The notes beneath the pieces were generated by a model, which saw only the letters and a list, made by a program, of their open reading frames with translations, had not been told where the DNA came from and made no database searches. DNA of 64,000 nt from Mycobacterium sp. DL592 (GTDB lineage Bacteria > Actinomycetota > Actinomycetes > Mycobacteriales > Mycobacteriaceae), in the NCBI RefSeq assembly GCF_011694515.1, contig NZ_CP050192.1, positions 4,360,421-4,424,420 of the forward strand, written 5' to 3'. The position numbers and the translations under genes were made by a program. Below are positions 1 through 8,235 of this stretch, piece by piece (position 1 is the first letter of the stretch; every line of letters begins with the position of its first letter).

Positions 1-211
1 CGGGCACGATGATGTCCACGCCGTAGGGCTTGCCCTTGACCTGCTCGTCGATCCAGCTCAGCTCCGCCTCGAGCTGATCGGGCCGAAATGCGGTGCCGCC
101 GAGCACACCGAAGCCGCCCGCGTTGGTCACCGCCGCGACGACGTCGCGGCAGTGGCTGAAGGCAAACAGCGGGAAGTCGATGCCGAACTGGTCACAGATC
201 TCTGTCTTCAC
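1..211 (-). CDS. Nitronate monooxygenase-like protein (N-terminal 70 codons; continues outside the window)
   Basis: The minus frame from a GTG at 209-211 runs open to the window edge. It begins VKTEICDQFGIDFPLFAFSH and continues with VVAAVTNAGGFGVLGGTAF. The FPLFAFSHCRD segment and the glycine-rich TNAGGFGVLG loop are typical of the N-terminus of nitronate monooxygenase / 2-nitropropane dioxygenase TIM-barrel flavoproteins, which bind FMN and oxidise alkyl nitronates. The catalytic histidine and the rest of the FMN site lie outside the window. It is 54 bp upstream-adjacent to the end of the galE3-like gene. Substrate is unknown; many relatives annotated this way act on other small molecules. 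Confidence 0.75.
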   Translation of the reverse strand, partial: MKTEICDQFGIDFPLFAFSHCRDVVAAVTNAGGFGVLGGTAFRPDQLEAELSWIDEQVKGKPYGVDIIVP

Positions 212-265
212 GCGCCCCAGTATGCGCCCGCAGCGGTCCCCGACCAACCACCGGGTTGGGAAAGG

Positions 266-1297
266 TCAGGCCCGCAGCGGGGCGAACGCGAACTCCTGCA
301 AACCAGCCGCCGGGTCGATCGCGGCGTGGAAGCCGAGCCGCTCGCGCGCCCGGGCCGGATCGGCCACGATGTGGCGGACGTCGCCGCTGCGGTACTGCCC
401 GGTGACCAGGGGCGCCGGCCCCCCTCGGGCCTCACACAACCGGGTGGCCACGTCCAGAATCGAGATCGGGCGTCCCGAGCAGACATTGGCCGCCAGGAAC
501 CCGCCCGCCTCCGATCGCACCGCGGCGACATTGGCGGCGGCGACGTCGTCGACATGCACGAAATCCCGCATCTGACCGCCGTCCTCAAAAACCCTTGGCG
601 GGAAACCCTTTTCCAGCGACGACCGGAAGATCGCGGCCACCCCGGAATACGGGGTGTCGCGCGGCATACCGGGGCCATAGACATTGTGGTAGCGCAGCGC
701 CACCACCGAACCGCCGGTCGATTCGGCCCACGCCAGTGCATAGTGCTCCTGGGCGGTCTTGCTGGCCGCGTACAGACTGCGCGGCGTCAGCGCCGCATCC
801 TCGTCGACCAGCTGCCAGCTCAGCTGCTCACCGCCGAGTGGGCAGCGGTGCTCGAACACCCCGGCGTCCAGATCGGCCCGGGTCCGCGGCAACGGGTCGA
901 CCACGCCGTGCACCGGACAGGCGAACCGGCCCTGCCCGTAGACCACCATCGACGACGCCAGCACCAGCCGCGTGATGCCCACCTCGTACATCTGGGCCAA
1001 CAACACCGCGGTGCCGTAGTCGTTGTGCGTGGCATAGGAGGGCGCGTCGGCCGCGTTGACCCCCGCACCGACGACGGCGGCCTGATGGCAGACCGCGTCG
1101 ACTCCAACAAGCAAGGGCCTCAACGCATCTGCGTCACGCACGTCGAGGCGGTGACAATCCTCGGGGAGTTCGGCGCCGGGGCCGTGCGCAGCGTCCAGCA
1201 GAGCGTCGGCCGCCACCACCTCGTGCCCGTCGGCCACCAGTGCCGCCCAGACCCGGCTGCCGATGAAGCCGGCCGCCCCGGTGAGCAGAATCCTCAC
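266..1297 (-). CDS. galE3: NAD-dependent epimerase/dehydratase (GalE3-like, Rv0536 homolog)
   Basis: A 343-aa extended short-chain dehydrogenase/reductase. The Rossmann dinucleotide-binding loop TGAAGFIG (G7, G10, G13) opens the protein and the catalytic pair Y176-x3-K180 (YAASK) is intact, with serines at about 115-116 completing the triad. The family interconverts or dehydrates nucleotide sugars; UDP-galactose 4-epimerase is the usual label, but the substrate cannot be read from sequence. Its ATG overlaps the stop of the upstream MTA phosphorylase gene by 4 nt, so the two are probably translationally coupled. The pair matches the pnp-galE3 order I recall from M. tuberculosis. Confidence 0.88.
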   Translation of the reverse strand: MRILLTGAAGFIGSRVWAALVADGHEVVAADALLDAAHGPGAELPEDCHRLDVRDADALRPLLVGVDAVCHQAAVVGAGVNAADAPSYATHNDYGTAVLLAQMYEVGITRLVLASSMVVYGQGRFACPVHGVVDPLPRTRADLDAGVFEHRCPLGGEQLSWQLVDEDAALTPRSLYAASKTAQEHYALAWAESTGGSVVALRYHNVYGPGMPRDTPYSGVAAIFRSSLEKGFPPRVFEDGGQMRDFVHVDDVAAANVAAVRSEAGGFLAANVCSGRPISILDVATRLCEARGGPAPLVTGQYRSGDVRHIVADPARARERLGFHAAIDPAAGLQEFAFAPLRA

Positions 1298-2070
1298 GGT
1301 AGGTCGAAGGGGAGCTCGACGCCCTCATGTGCCAGGCAGTGCGTGCAGACTCGCTCGGAGGCCACCTGGTCGATCGCCTCGTGCACGAGTTTCTTGAACG
1401 GCACCAGGTTCTTCTCGAACTCCGCGAACACGTCGACCGCGCGCACCCCGGCGCCGACATCGATCCCGGCGTCCAGGTCGGTCACCAAAGCGATTGCCGC
1501 ATAACACATCTCCAGCTCGCGAGCCAGCACGGCCTCGGGATATCCGGTCATGTTGATCAGGGTGAAACCCTGACGGGCGAACCACTGACTTTCCGCGCGG
1601 GTGGAAAACCGCGGACCCTGCACCACCACCATGGTTCCGCCGTCGATCACCCCGGGCAGATCGGTGGCCGCGGCACGCAGCGTCGGGCAGTACGGGTCGG
1701 CGAAGCCGACGTGGATGCCGCCGGAGTCGAAGTAGGTGTCGGCGCGGCCGCGGGTGCGGTCTACCAGCTGGTCGGGCACCACGATCGAACCCGGGCCCAG
1801 TTCGTGGGTGAGACTGCCCACCGCGCAGGGACCGAACACCCGGCGCACCCCGAGCGCGCGCAGCGCCCACATGTTGGCCCGGTAGGGCACGGTGTGCGGC
1901 GAATACTCGTGGCTCAGGCCGTGCCGCGGCAGGAACGCCACGTCGTGCTCCCCCACCCGCCCGACGGTGATCGGCGCGCTGGGCTCGCCGTAGGGGGTGT
2001 CGAGGTTGACACTGCGGGCGTCGGCACCGAAGAAGCTGTAGAAGCCGCTACCGCCGATGACTCCGATCAT
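1294..2070 (-). CDS. S-methyl-5'-thioadenosine phosphorylase (Rv0535 homolog)
   Basis: A 258-aa purine nucleoside phosphorylase of the MTAP subfamily. It shows the N-terminal phosphate-binding GGSGFY (residues 5-10), the PRHG segment, VVQGPRFSTRAES, and the MTAP-type base/ribose site NMTGYPEA. It cleaves methylthioadenosine with phosphate to adenine and methylthioribose-1-phosphate, recycling the by-product of polyamine and related synthesis in the cytoplasm. The NMTxxPE signature favours MTA over inosine or guanosine as substrate, although mycobacterial genes of this kind are often named pnp. The downstream galE3-like gene overlaps by 4 nt. Confidence 0.9.
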   Translation of the reverse strand: MIGVIGGSGFYSFFGADARSVNLDTPYGEPSAPITVGRVGEHDVAFLPRHGLSHEYSPHTVPYRANMWALRALGVRRVFGPCAVGSLTHELGPGSIVVPDQLVDRTRGRADTYFDSGGIHVGFADPYCPTLRAAATDLPGVIDGGTMVVVQGPRFSTRAESQWFARQGFTLINMTGYPEAVLARELEMCYAAIALVTDLDAGIDVGAGVRAVDVFAEFEKNLVPFKKLVHEAIDQVASERVCTHCLAHEGVELPFDLP

Positions 2071-2092
2071 CCGACCATTGTGGGCTATTGCG

Positions 2093-2112
2093 GCGGCTAT
2101 CCCCTAAGCCGC
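2093..2112 (-). terminator. Short hairpin after the MarR gene
   Basis: A perfect 6-bp inverted repeat, GCGGCT / AGCCGC, with an 8-nt loop touches the last base of the MarR stop codon and precedes the MTA phosphorylase start. It has no U-tract, as is common in mycobacteria, and might instead be part of the phosphorylase leader. Confidence 0.35.
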
Positions 2113-2669
2113 TACGAACGCGGCACGCCCGGTGACGGATCGAGCTCCTTCAAGCGGACGTTGATACGGCGGCAACCGTCGCCAAGGGCGATCACCTGAC
2201 GTCTGCTCAGCGTGTCGAGAAAGTTCGCCCGCACGAGCCGGGAATACGTCTCCAGCGCAGCCATCAACGTTCTGGCACCTTCCGGGGTGATCCTTGCGAT
2301 CACCCGTCTCCCGTCATCACTGCTCGCGCGCCGGTACACCAGTCGGCGCCGCTCCAGCCGTTGGGTCTGTTGGGTGAGAGCACCCGGTGTGACCATCAGC
2401 GTCTCGGCGATCGCACCCATCGGGCTGGGCCCATGGCTTTTCAGGTAGGCCAACATCTGGACGTCGACCAGAGTCAGCCGGTGGGTCTGGACCAGACCTC
2501 GGTTGACGATGTCGTGCAGCACCGTCGCGACGGACTCGAAAAGCAGCCACGCATCAGTCTCGACCTCGTCGAAGCCAAGTCTCCGGCAGCGCAGCCGTCG
2601 CCCACGCTGCGACGGCCGATCCTCTGCCGTCTGCGCTGAGGACCCGCCGTCCGCATCGCCGCGCGGCAT
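2112..2669 (-). CDS. MarR-family transcriptional regulator
   Basis: A 185-aa protein with a winged-helix core from about residue 40 to 150. It contains a recognition-helix stretch MGAIAETLMVTPGALTQQTQ and a wing segment RRASSDDGRRVIARITPEG, the usual MarR DGR-R signature. The first 35 residues are Arg/Ser-rich and weakly conserved, so the true start may be downstream of the ATG used here. The gene begins 8 bp after the stop of the secreted protein gene at 2678-3940, so the two are probably co-transcribed. Family members are mostly repressors relieved by small phenolic or oxidising ligands; the target here is unknown. I do not recall an equivalent between menA and pnp in M. tuberculosis. Confidence 0.85.
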   Translation of the reverse strand: MPRGDADGGSSAQTAEDRPSQRGRRLRCRRLGFDEVETDAWLLFESVATVLHDIVNRGLVQTHRLTLVDVQMLAYLKSHGPSPMGAIAETLMVTPGALTQQTQRLERRRLVYRRASSDDGRRVIARITPEGARTLMAALETYSRLVRANFLDTLSRRQVIALGDGCRRINVRLKELDPSPGVPRS

Positions 2670-2677
2670 CCGGTCGG

Positions 2678-3940
2678 CTACTCTGCCGCGCCTCCGGCAC
2701 CGTCGTTACCCGCGTCCGAACGGGACCTGGCACTCTTGGCGCCGGCAGCCTTCTTGGCGCCTGACCCCTTGGCCGCGTCACCCCCATCGGGAACACCACT
2801 ACCGGCCGGCGAAGCCGCGGCTTCAGACGATTTAGCCGGCACCTTGCCGCTTGGGCGGAAGCCACCCGTGCCAGAGCGTGAAGAGCCATTGCCGCCCTGG
2901 GTGATCTTCGCCGGTTCGGACTGATCGCCAGGCGTTGCTGATCCACCCGAATTGGTCGTCTCCTTCGACCCGGCCTGGCCGGTTGACTCCGGGGTGTCCT
3001 CTGCTTCGGTGCTTGTTGGCGGCGCTACTGCCGCGCTCGCGCCTGCTGCAACCGGCAACGCCGCACTACTGGGCGCAGTGGCTCCGAGCGCGGTACCGAT
3101 CGCGCGCGGAATGGTCACCAACAGGGTGTATGCGAGGCCCGCGTTGGCGCCGTTCTCATCGGGTGGTGTGAGCAAACCCGGGTAGAGGGAGCCGTCAGTA
3201 GTTGTGTAGCCGTTGATGATCGCGCCGACCACACGGGGCGCCACGTCGAAGACGGCCTGGACGGCAGCCGAGTAATTCGCTGTTCCGACCGCATCGACGA
3301 AATCCTGTGCGGAGTCGCCGACCGCCCTGATCACCCCGCCGACCGGTCCTATGGCACCGATGAGGAGATTGACGAGCGTGCTGACGTCGGTGACCGCGTG
3401 AACCACCGCGGTCAGGTTGTCAGTGATCTGTGCGGGTATGGCGACGACGGGAAACAGCGGGAAGCCGACCGCCAGGACGAACCCGACGAACGCATCGGTC
3501 AAGGTGGATGCCGCCGCAGAGGGCTGCCCGTCGCCGAGCTGTTGGAATGCCGTCTGGAGTGCTTGCGGCGCCGTCGTCGTCAGGTAGTCGAACGCCGCCG
3601 TGGCCACGCCGCCGAGCGCGGTCGCGGTGGTCTCGCCATAACCGATCAGGTTGGTCAGGGCCTGCTTGCCCGCGGGCAGCGGGTCAGCCAGCCATGCCGT
3701 GCCGAGCACGCCCGCATTGGTCACCGCGTTGGTGAACACGTTGACCCACGGTGTGACGGGATCGGGAAGCGCGGCCAGGAGATCGGAGAATGCGGTGAGT
3801 TCGAGGCCCACCGCGGAGACAGCCGCGGGGGCTTCGATCCCCGGCAGCGCTGCGCGTGGATGTATGGGAGCCAACGCGATAGCTCCGACCCCCACCAGCG
3901 CTACCCCGGTTGAGAACGATGACCGCACAGCAATGCGCAT
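2678..3940 (-). CDS. Secreted Ala/Ser-rich protein of unknown function
   Basis: The ATG at 3940 was chosen because GGGAG lies 6 nt upstream and it opens directly into a signal peptide (MRIAVRSS followed by a hydrophobic stretch). The 420-aa product has a predicted export signal (about residues 1-32), a middle region (35-300) rich in Ala, Val, Thr and Leu with several amphipathic helices, and a low-complexity Ser/Gly/Lys/Ala tail from about residue 310 to the end. It resembles mycobacterial cell-surface proteins that accompany PE/PPE families but has no PE or PPE motif. The function is not recognised. Gene position corresponds to the menA-pnp junction, where M. tuberculosis has no gene as far as I recall. 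Confidence 0.75.
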   Translation of the reverse strand: MRIAVRSSFSTGVALVGVGAIALAPIHPRAALPGIEAPAAVSAVGLELTAFSDLLAALPDPVTPWVNVFTNAVTNAGVLGTAWLADPLPAGKQALTNLIGYGETTATALGGVATAAFDYLTTTAPQALQTAFQQLGDGQPSAAASTLTDAFVGFVLAVGFPLFPVVAIPAQITDNLTAVVHAVTDVSTLVNLLIGAIGPVGGVIRAVGDSAQDFVDAVGTANYSAAVQAVFDVAPRVVGAIINGYTTTDGSLYPGLLTPPDENGANAGLAYTLLVTIPRAIGTALGATAPSSAALPVAAGASAAVAPPTSTEAEDTPESTGQAGSKETTNSGGSATPGDQSEPAKITQGGNGSSRSGTGGFRPSGKVPAKSSEAAASPAGSGVPDGGDAAKGSGAKKAAGAKSARSRSDAGNDGAGGAAE

Positions 3941-4531
3941 AACTACTCCCGTCGGGGGATCTCTGTGGACGCGGCAAAAGCTACCTGAGGAAAATCCGAG
4001 GTCCGTCGGCATTCATCAAAAAACCTACCAATCGGCGGTTTCAGTGAGCGTTCCCGCAAGCCCACGCCGCGAAGGATGACCTGGTAAGGCATGGTTTCGC
4101 TGGTTATAGCAAACTCAATTCACGCGCAAAATATTTAAGGTGGCAAGAACATCGACCGAGACTGGAATGCGTTATCGAATGAGTTGCGCTTAGCTGATTC
4201 GGTAGCTAGAACCGTCTTAACAGTGCAAAGGCATATATTCAGTTTGCTGATAAGAGGATCTTCCGAGATGCCTTCGCGCGGATCGGCAGGCTTCGCTTAA
4301 TGGACATCAGCTACTCCCTGAAGCAATCCTGCGGCAAAGCTGTGATCGCCCTTTCTCAGTGCTCGTTCGGAGGCCAGATGCCAGAGCCTGACCAGTCCCA
4401 GCGAAACTGACAGTCGCCGCCATCAGCTATCCGCCACAAACAATGCCCGTGACAAATCAGCAAACCTGAGACCACGGCCCACGGCGGACGCCGCAGTTGC
4501 CAGCCATTGCGTGCGTGCAACGATGGCGGGC
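3941..4531. other. Gene-free 590-bp interval, AT-richer than its surroundings
   Basis: No convincing coding frame was found on either strand. The segment from about 4080 to 4300 is markedly richer in A+T than the flanks, with runs such as AAAATATTTAAGG. It separates the divergent secreted-protein gene and menA, so it must hold both promoters. Reading the minus strand, TATAAC near 4105 is a possible -10 for the secreted-protein gene; no matching -35 at standard spacing is clear. Remnants of lost genes cannot be excluded. Confidence 0.5.
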
Positions 4532-5401
4532 ATGGCAAGCGTCGCGCAGTGGATCGAGGGGGCCAGACCAAGGACCCTGCCCAACGCGATCGCACCGGTG
4601 ATCGCCGGCACCGGGGCGGCGGCCTGGCTGCACGGCGCCGTGTGGTGGAAAGCCCTGCTGGCGCTGGCCGTTTCGATGGCACTGATCATCGGCGTCAACT
4701 ACGCCAACGACTACTCCGACGGAATCCGCGGCACCGACGACGTGCGCTCCGGGCCGCTGCGGCTGGTCGGATCCAAACTGGCCACTCCACGCGCCGTGCT
4801 CACCGCCGCTGTAGTGAGCCTCGCTCTCGGTGCGGTCGCCGGGCTGGCCCTGGCGGTCGTGAGCGCGCCATGGCTGATCGCGGTCGGCGCGGTCTGTATC
4901 GCCGGGGCGTGGCTCTACACCGGCGGCTCCCGGCCCTACGGCTACGCCGGACTCGGTGAGGTCGCGGTGTTCGTATTCTTCGGGCTCGTCGCGGTCCTGG
5001 GCACCCAGTACACCCAGGCGCTGCGCGTCGACTGGGTCGGTGCGGCGCTGGCGGTGGCCACCGGGGCGCTGTCCTCGGCCGTGCTCGTGGCCAACAACCT
5101 GCGCGACATCCCCACCGACACGGTGGCCGGCAAGGTGACGCTGGCGGTGCGCCTCGGCGACGCCCGCACCCGCATGCTGTACCAGTGCCTGCTGGGGCTG
5201 GCCGGAGTGCTGACCCTGGCGCTGACGGCGGCCACCCCGTGGTGTGCAGCCGGCCTAGTGGCCACCCCGCTGGCGATCCGCGCCGCCGCCCCGGTCCGGC
5301 GTGGATTGGGTGGGCGCGAGCTGATCCCGGTGCTTCGGGACACCGGGCTGACGATGCTGGTGTGGTCGATCGCCGTCGCCCTGGCGCTCGGTCTCGGCTA
5401 G
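4532..5401 (+). CDS. menA: 1,4-dihydroxy-2-naphthoate polyprenyltransferase
   Basis: An integral-membrane UbiA-family prenyltransferase of 289 aa from the ATG at 4532. In-frame GTG 4511 and ATG 4523 are possible earlier starts, but the M. tuberculosis MenA I remember begins at MAS..AQW, as this one does. The first Asp-rich motif [11 protein letters not shown] and the second, NLRDIPTD, bind Mg-diphosphate of the prenyl donor. About eight hydrophobic segments follow. The enzyme attaches the polyprenyl chain to DHNA, giving demethylmenaquinone for the respiratory chain. It sits alone, transcribed toward the hairpin element and the DUF4229 gene. Confidence 0.96.
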   Translation: MASVAQWIEGARPRTLPNAIAPVIAGTGAAAWLHGAVWWKALLALAVSMALIIGVNYANDYSDGIRGTDDVRSGPLRLVGSKLATPRAVLTAAVVSLALGAVAGLALAVVSAPWLIAVGAVCIAGAWLYTGGSRPYGYAGLGEVAVFVFFGLVAVLGTQYTQALRVDWVGAALAVATGALSSAVLVANNLRDIPTDTVAGKVTLAVRLGDARTRMLYQCLLGLAGVLTLALTAATPWCAAGLVATPLAIRAAAPVRRGLGGRELIPVLRDTGLTMLVWSIAVALALGLG

Positions 5402-5414
5402 TCCCCCGTCACGC

Positions 5415-5475
5415 ATCGATTCTGCGCTGAGGGCGTCGAAATGGGCCTCAGGCCCGCCCTCACCGCAGAATCGAT
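5415..5475. repeat. 61-nt inverted-repeat element, copy 1 (convergent menA / DUF4229 junction)
   Basis: Two 21-nt arms (5415-5435 and 5455-5475) pair at 20 of 21 positions around a 19-nt loop. The loop itself holds a nested hairpin GGGCC-TCA-GGCCC. The outer ends read ATCGATTCTGCG and CGCAGAATCGAT. The element starts 14 nt after the menA stop and ends 9 nt before the stop of the DUF4229 gene on the other strand, so it may act as a bidirectional terminator. A second element with the same 21-19-21 layout is at 17611-17671. Confidence 0.85.
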
Positions 5476-5484
5476 TCCGGCCGG

Positions 5485-5796
5485 CTAGTCCCCCGGGGTG
5501 TCCCCGCGTAGCCGGGCCCGCAGTTGCTCCCGGTCGGTGCGGCGGCGCTCGTCGACCAGCGCGATGCTGGCGGTCGCGCGCTTACGCAGCGGGGCCAGCA
5601 CCCAGATGCCCAACGGCAGCGCGATGACGATCGCGAACAGCGCCGCGATCACCAGAGGGAACTCATGGATGCCGATCAGCTGGGCGAAGTAATAGATCGC
5701 AGCGGTCAGAACGACCACCAGAACGAGCCTCGCCAGCGTGTACACGACGACGTCCCGGATCATGCGGCCAGTCGAGCCGCCCGAATTGTCTGACAC
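5485..5796 (-). CDS. DUF4229 membrane protein (Rv0531-like)
   Basis: A 103-aa protein with two transmembrane segments (about residues 17-40 and 46-70) and a basic, Arg/Glu-rich cytoplasmic tail (KRATASIALVDERRRTDREQ). This is the DUF4229 layout of actinobacterial membrane proteins. In M. tuberculosis the equivalent gene lies near the ccs cluster, as here. No function is known. The gene ends next to the hairpin element and faces menA. Confidence 0.8.
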   Translation of the reverse strand: MSDNSGGSTGRMIRDVVVYTLARLVLVVVLTAAIYYFAQLIGIHEFPLVIAALFAIVIALPLGIWVLAPLRKRATASIALVDERRRTDREQLRARLRGDTPGD

Positions 5797-5843
5797 GGCG
5801 CCGAGCCTACCGACGCGCGTATATTCGGACCAAGGAGGTTGTC

Positions 5844-6005
5844 GTGCTGTTCATGTTGCTGGCCTTGATTATCGCCGCCGTTGTTTACCTCGGCTGGCGG
5901 GCCGTGCGCGCCCAGGCGAACCGCCCCAAGACCCGCGTCATCGGGCCTGACGACGATCCGGATTTCCTGTGGCGGCTCAACCACGGGGACAACAAACCCC
6001 GCTAG
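5844..6005 (+). CDS. 53-aa membrane-anchored protein (Rv0530A-like)
   Basis: A short gene with a near-perfect Shine-Dalgarno AAGGAGG (5832-5838) five nt before a GTG start. The product begins MLFMLLALIIAAVVYLGWRA, one transmembrane helix, followed by a basic stretch (RAVRAQANRPKTR) and an acidic/aromatic end (DDDPDFLWRLNH). M. tuberculosis has a comparable small annotated gene, Rv0530A, in the same place. The stop overlaps the end of the ParA-like gene on the opposite strand by 4 nt. Function unknown. Confidence 0.8.
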   Translation: MLFMLLALIIAAVVYLGWRAVRAQANRPKTRVIGPDDDPDFLWRLNHGDNKPR

Positions 6006-7183
6006 GCGAACCGGTCCTGAGGCTCGGCCGCGGAAAACCCCTCGGCGACGACCGCCGCCAGCTCCACCAACGCTTCCCTGGTTTTGGGTCGTAGCCGATC
6101 CAGTTCGATCTCCGCGCCCTCTTCGAGGTGCGGGTCGAACGGGACCACCCGCACCGCCCGGCACCGCCGGGAGAAGTGGTCGACCACCTTCTGCATGTCG
6201 ACCTTGCCGGAGCGCGGGCGCACGGCATTGATCACGCACACCGAGCGACGCACCAGATCCTGGTGGCCGTGGGCGTCGAGCCAGTCCAGAGTCGCCGAGG
6301 CGCTGCGCGCGCCGTCCACCGAACCCGAACTGACCACGATCAGCGAGTCGGCCTTGGCCAGTACCGACGACATCGCCGAATGCAACAGGCCGGTGCCGCA
6401 GTCCGTCAGGACCAGGCTGTAGAAGCGCTCCAGCACCTCCAGTGCCCGGTCGTAATCCTCGGCGCTGAACGCCTGGGACACTGCCGGGTCGCTTTCGGAG
6501 GCCAGCACCTCGAGTCGGCTGGGGCCCTGCGAGGTGTAACCCCGGACGTCGCTGTAACGCTCGATGCCCTCGGCGTCGCGCAGCAGGTGCCGCACGGTGG
6601 CCGGGGTCTCCAGCGGCACCTTCTGGCTCAGCGTCCCGCGGTCCGGGTTGGCGTCCACGGCGATCACCCGGTCGCCCCGGATCGAGGCGAACGTGCCGCC
6701 GAGCGTCGCGGTGATCGTCGTCTTGCCCACGCCGCCCTTCAACGACAGCAGGGCAATCTTGTAGCAGCCCTGCAGGGGACGGTTCACCTGGGCGATGAGA
6801 TTCTTGTTGCGGGAGTCGCGGGGGCTCTCGCCGACGTTGATCAGCTTGCCCGAGGCCAGATACAGCAGCCTGCGCCAGCCCGAGGACGGCGGCGGCTTCA
6901 GCTGGCGCAGCAGGGCACTCGTCGACAGATCCGGGTACGGCGACGGCGGCACAGTGGGCCGATACGACGGCTCCGGCACCTCGTTGACGTAGGAGTTGTA
7001 GTACGCCGACGCCGCCGGGATGGGATCGAGCGGGATGCCGATGGGCGGCGTCGGAGCCAACCAATCGGGTTCCGGCTGGGACGCCGACGTGGCGGGATCG
7101 GAGAACCGCTGCGCGCGGAACACCGTTGTCGCATCAGTCAATTCGTGGTCTGGACGCAGACCGTGTCGATCGGACACGTGCAC
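6002..7183 (-). CDS. ParA/MinD-like ATPase with Pro-rich N-terminus (Rv0530-like)
   Basis: A 393-aa protein. Residues 1-110 are Pro/Ser-rich and probably disordered. The C-terminal two-thirds is a deviant Walker-A ATPase: LLSLKGGVGKTT, then the VDANPDRGTLS segment and the LTDCGTGL Walker B strand. Such domains bind ATP as sandwich dimers and drive partitioning or secretion; EspI of ESX-1 has a similar design, but no ESX genes are nearby. The GTG at 7183 lies directly against AGGGGGAA; the GTG six nt downstream (7177) has better SD spacing and may be the real start. It follows the ccs operon on the same strand after 64 bp. Confidence 0.85.
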   Translation of the reverse strand: MHVSDRHGLRPDHELTDATTVFRAQRFSDPATSASQPEPDWLAPTPPIGIPLDPIPAASAYYNSYVNEVPEPSYRPTVPPSPYPDLSTSALLRQLKPPPSSGWRRLLYLASGKLINVGESPRDSRNKNLIAQVNRPLQGCYKIALLSLKGGVGKTTITATLGGTFASIRGDRVIAVDANPDRGTLSQKVPLETPATVRHLLRDAEGIERYSDVRGYTSQGPSRLEVLASESDPAVSQAFSAEDYDRALEVLERFYSLVLTDCGTGLLHSAMSSVLAKADSLIVVSSGSVDGARSASATLDWLDAHGHQDLVRRSVCVINAVRPRSGKVDMQKVVDHFSRRCRAVRVVPFDPHLEEGAEIELDRLRPKTREALVELAAVVAEGFSAAEPQDRFA

Positions 7184-7247
7184 TTCCCCCTGACATTCGT
7201 TTGGGGTCGAGTGATTCTCGTGCGGTACGTCAAAACCCTAGCCGCGA

Positions 7248-8231
7248 TCAGCTGACGCCGGCGTACGAGTGCAGGCCGACGGTCACCAGGTTGATGAAGA
7301 ACAGGTTGAAGACCATCGCCACGAAGCCGACGACGTTGATCCAGGCGGCCTTCTTGTCCCGCCACCCGGCGGTCGAGCGGGCGTGCAGGTAGGCGGCGTA
7401 GACCACCCACGCGATGAACGACACCGTCTCCTTGGGGTCCCAGCCCCAGTAGCGGCCCCAGGCCTCCTCGGCCCAGATGGCGCCGAAGATCACACCGAAC
7501 CCGAAGATCGGGAACGCGAAGATCGTGGTGCGGTAGGCGATGCGGTCCAGGGTCTGCGCGTCGGGCAGCTTCGCCACGATCCGGGCGAGCGTGCCGTCAC
7601 TCGTCGGATCGTTGAACCGCGACATCTTCAGCAGGAACAGGATGCTGGCCACACCGGCGACCAGGAACACTCCCGAGCCGAGGCTGACCACCGAGACGTG
7701 GATGGGCAGCCAGTAGGACTGCAGCGCGGGCATGACGGGCGCGGCGTTGGTGTAGAGCCACTTGCCCGACACCGCCAGCAGGATGAGCACCGGAACCAGG
7801 ACGAACACCCACAGCGCACGGAACTGCGGCTTGCGCAGCACGACCGCGGCCGCCACCAGACCGCAGAAGCTGGTCAGGTTGATGAACTCGTACATGTTGC
7901 CCCACGGGGGCCGCATGGTGGCCAGGCCGCGCAGCACGATGCAGGCGAACAACAGCGCGATGCCGACGTAGACCAGGGCCAGACCGGCCTTGCCGATGCG
8001 CTCGTCGGTCGACAGTGTGGGGGCGTCGACCACCACACCGGGCCGGTCGCTGTCGGCACTGACCGCTCCTGTGCCGGCCGCCACCAGTTCCCGGGCTTCG
8101 ACCTTGCGGCCGCGGCTGTAGGCCAGCTCGACGGCCAGCAGCAGCAGTGCACCGACCAGGACGACGATCGATGAGGTGAACGCCCAGTCGGAGTACCGGG
8201 CCAGGCCGATGTCGATGTGTTCGGTATTCAC
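7248..8231 (-). CDS. ccsA: System II cytochrome c heme handling protein CcsA/CcsB type (Rv0529)
   Basis: A 327-aa polytopic membrane protein with the tryptophan-rich heme-binding motif WGWDPKE at residues 262-268 and a conserved histidine in WLPIHV (H178). In System II cytochrome c maturation this protein works with ResB to carry heme across the membrane and attach it to the CxxCH of apocytochromes. The N-terminal region carries a hydrophobic helix and a long hydrophilic loop (about 40-82). It starts 4 bp after the resB stop, so both are expressed together. Naming of ccsA/ccsB is swapped between annotations. Confidence 0.94.
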   Translation of the reverse strand: MNTEHIDIGLARYSDWAFTSSIVVLVGALLLLAVELAYSRGRKVEARELVAAGTGAVSADSDRPGVVVDAPTLSTDERIGKAGLALVYVGIALLFACIVLRGLATMRPPWGNMYEFINLTSFCGLVAAAVVLRKPQFRALWVFVLVPVLILLAVSGKWLYTNAAPVMPALQSYWLPIHVSVVSLGSGVFLVAGVASILFLLKMSRFNDPTSDGTLARIVAKLPDAQTLDRIAYRTTIFAFPIFGFGVIFGAIWAEEAWGRYWGWDPKETVSFIAWVVYAAYLHARSTAGWRDKKAAWINVVGFVAMVFNLFFINLVTVGLHSYAGVS

Positions 8232-8235
8232 GCTC

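Noticed and set aside
152..1504. Long plus-strand open frame (450 aa) opposite galE3 and MTA phosphorylase
   Set aside because: It is a composition shadow: the antisense genes carry complete family motifs while this frame is Arg/Gly/His-rich with no recognisable domain.
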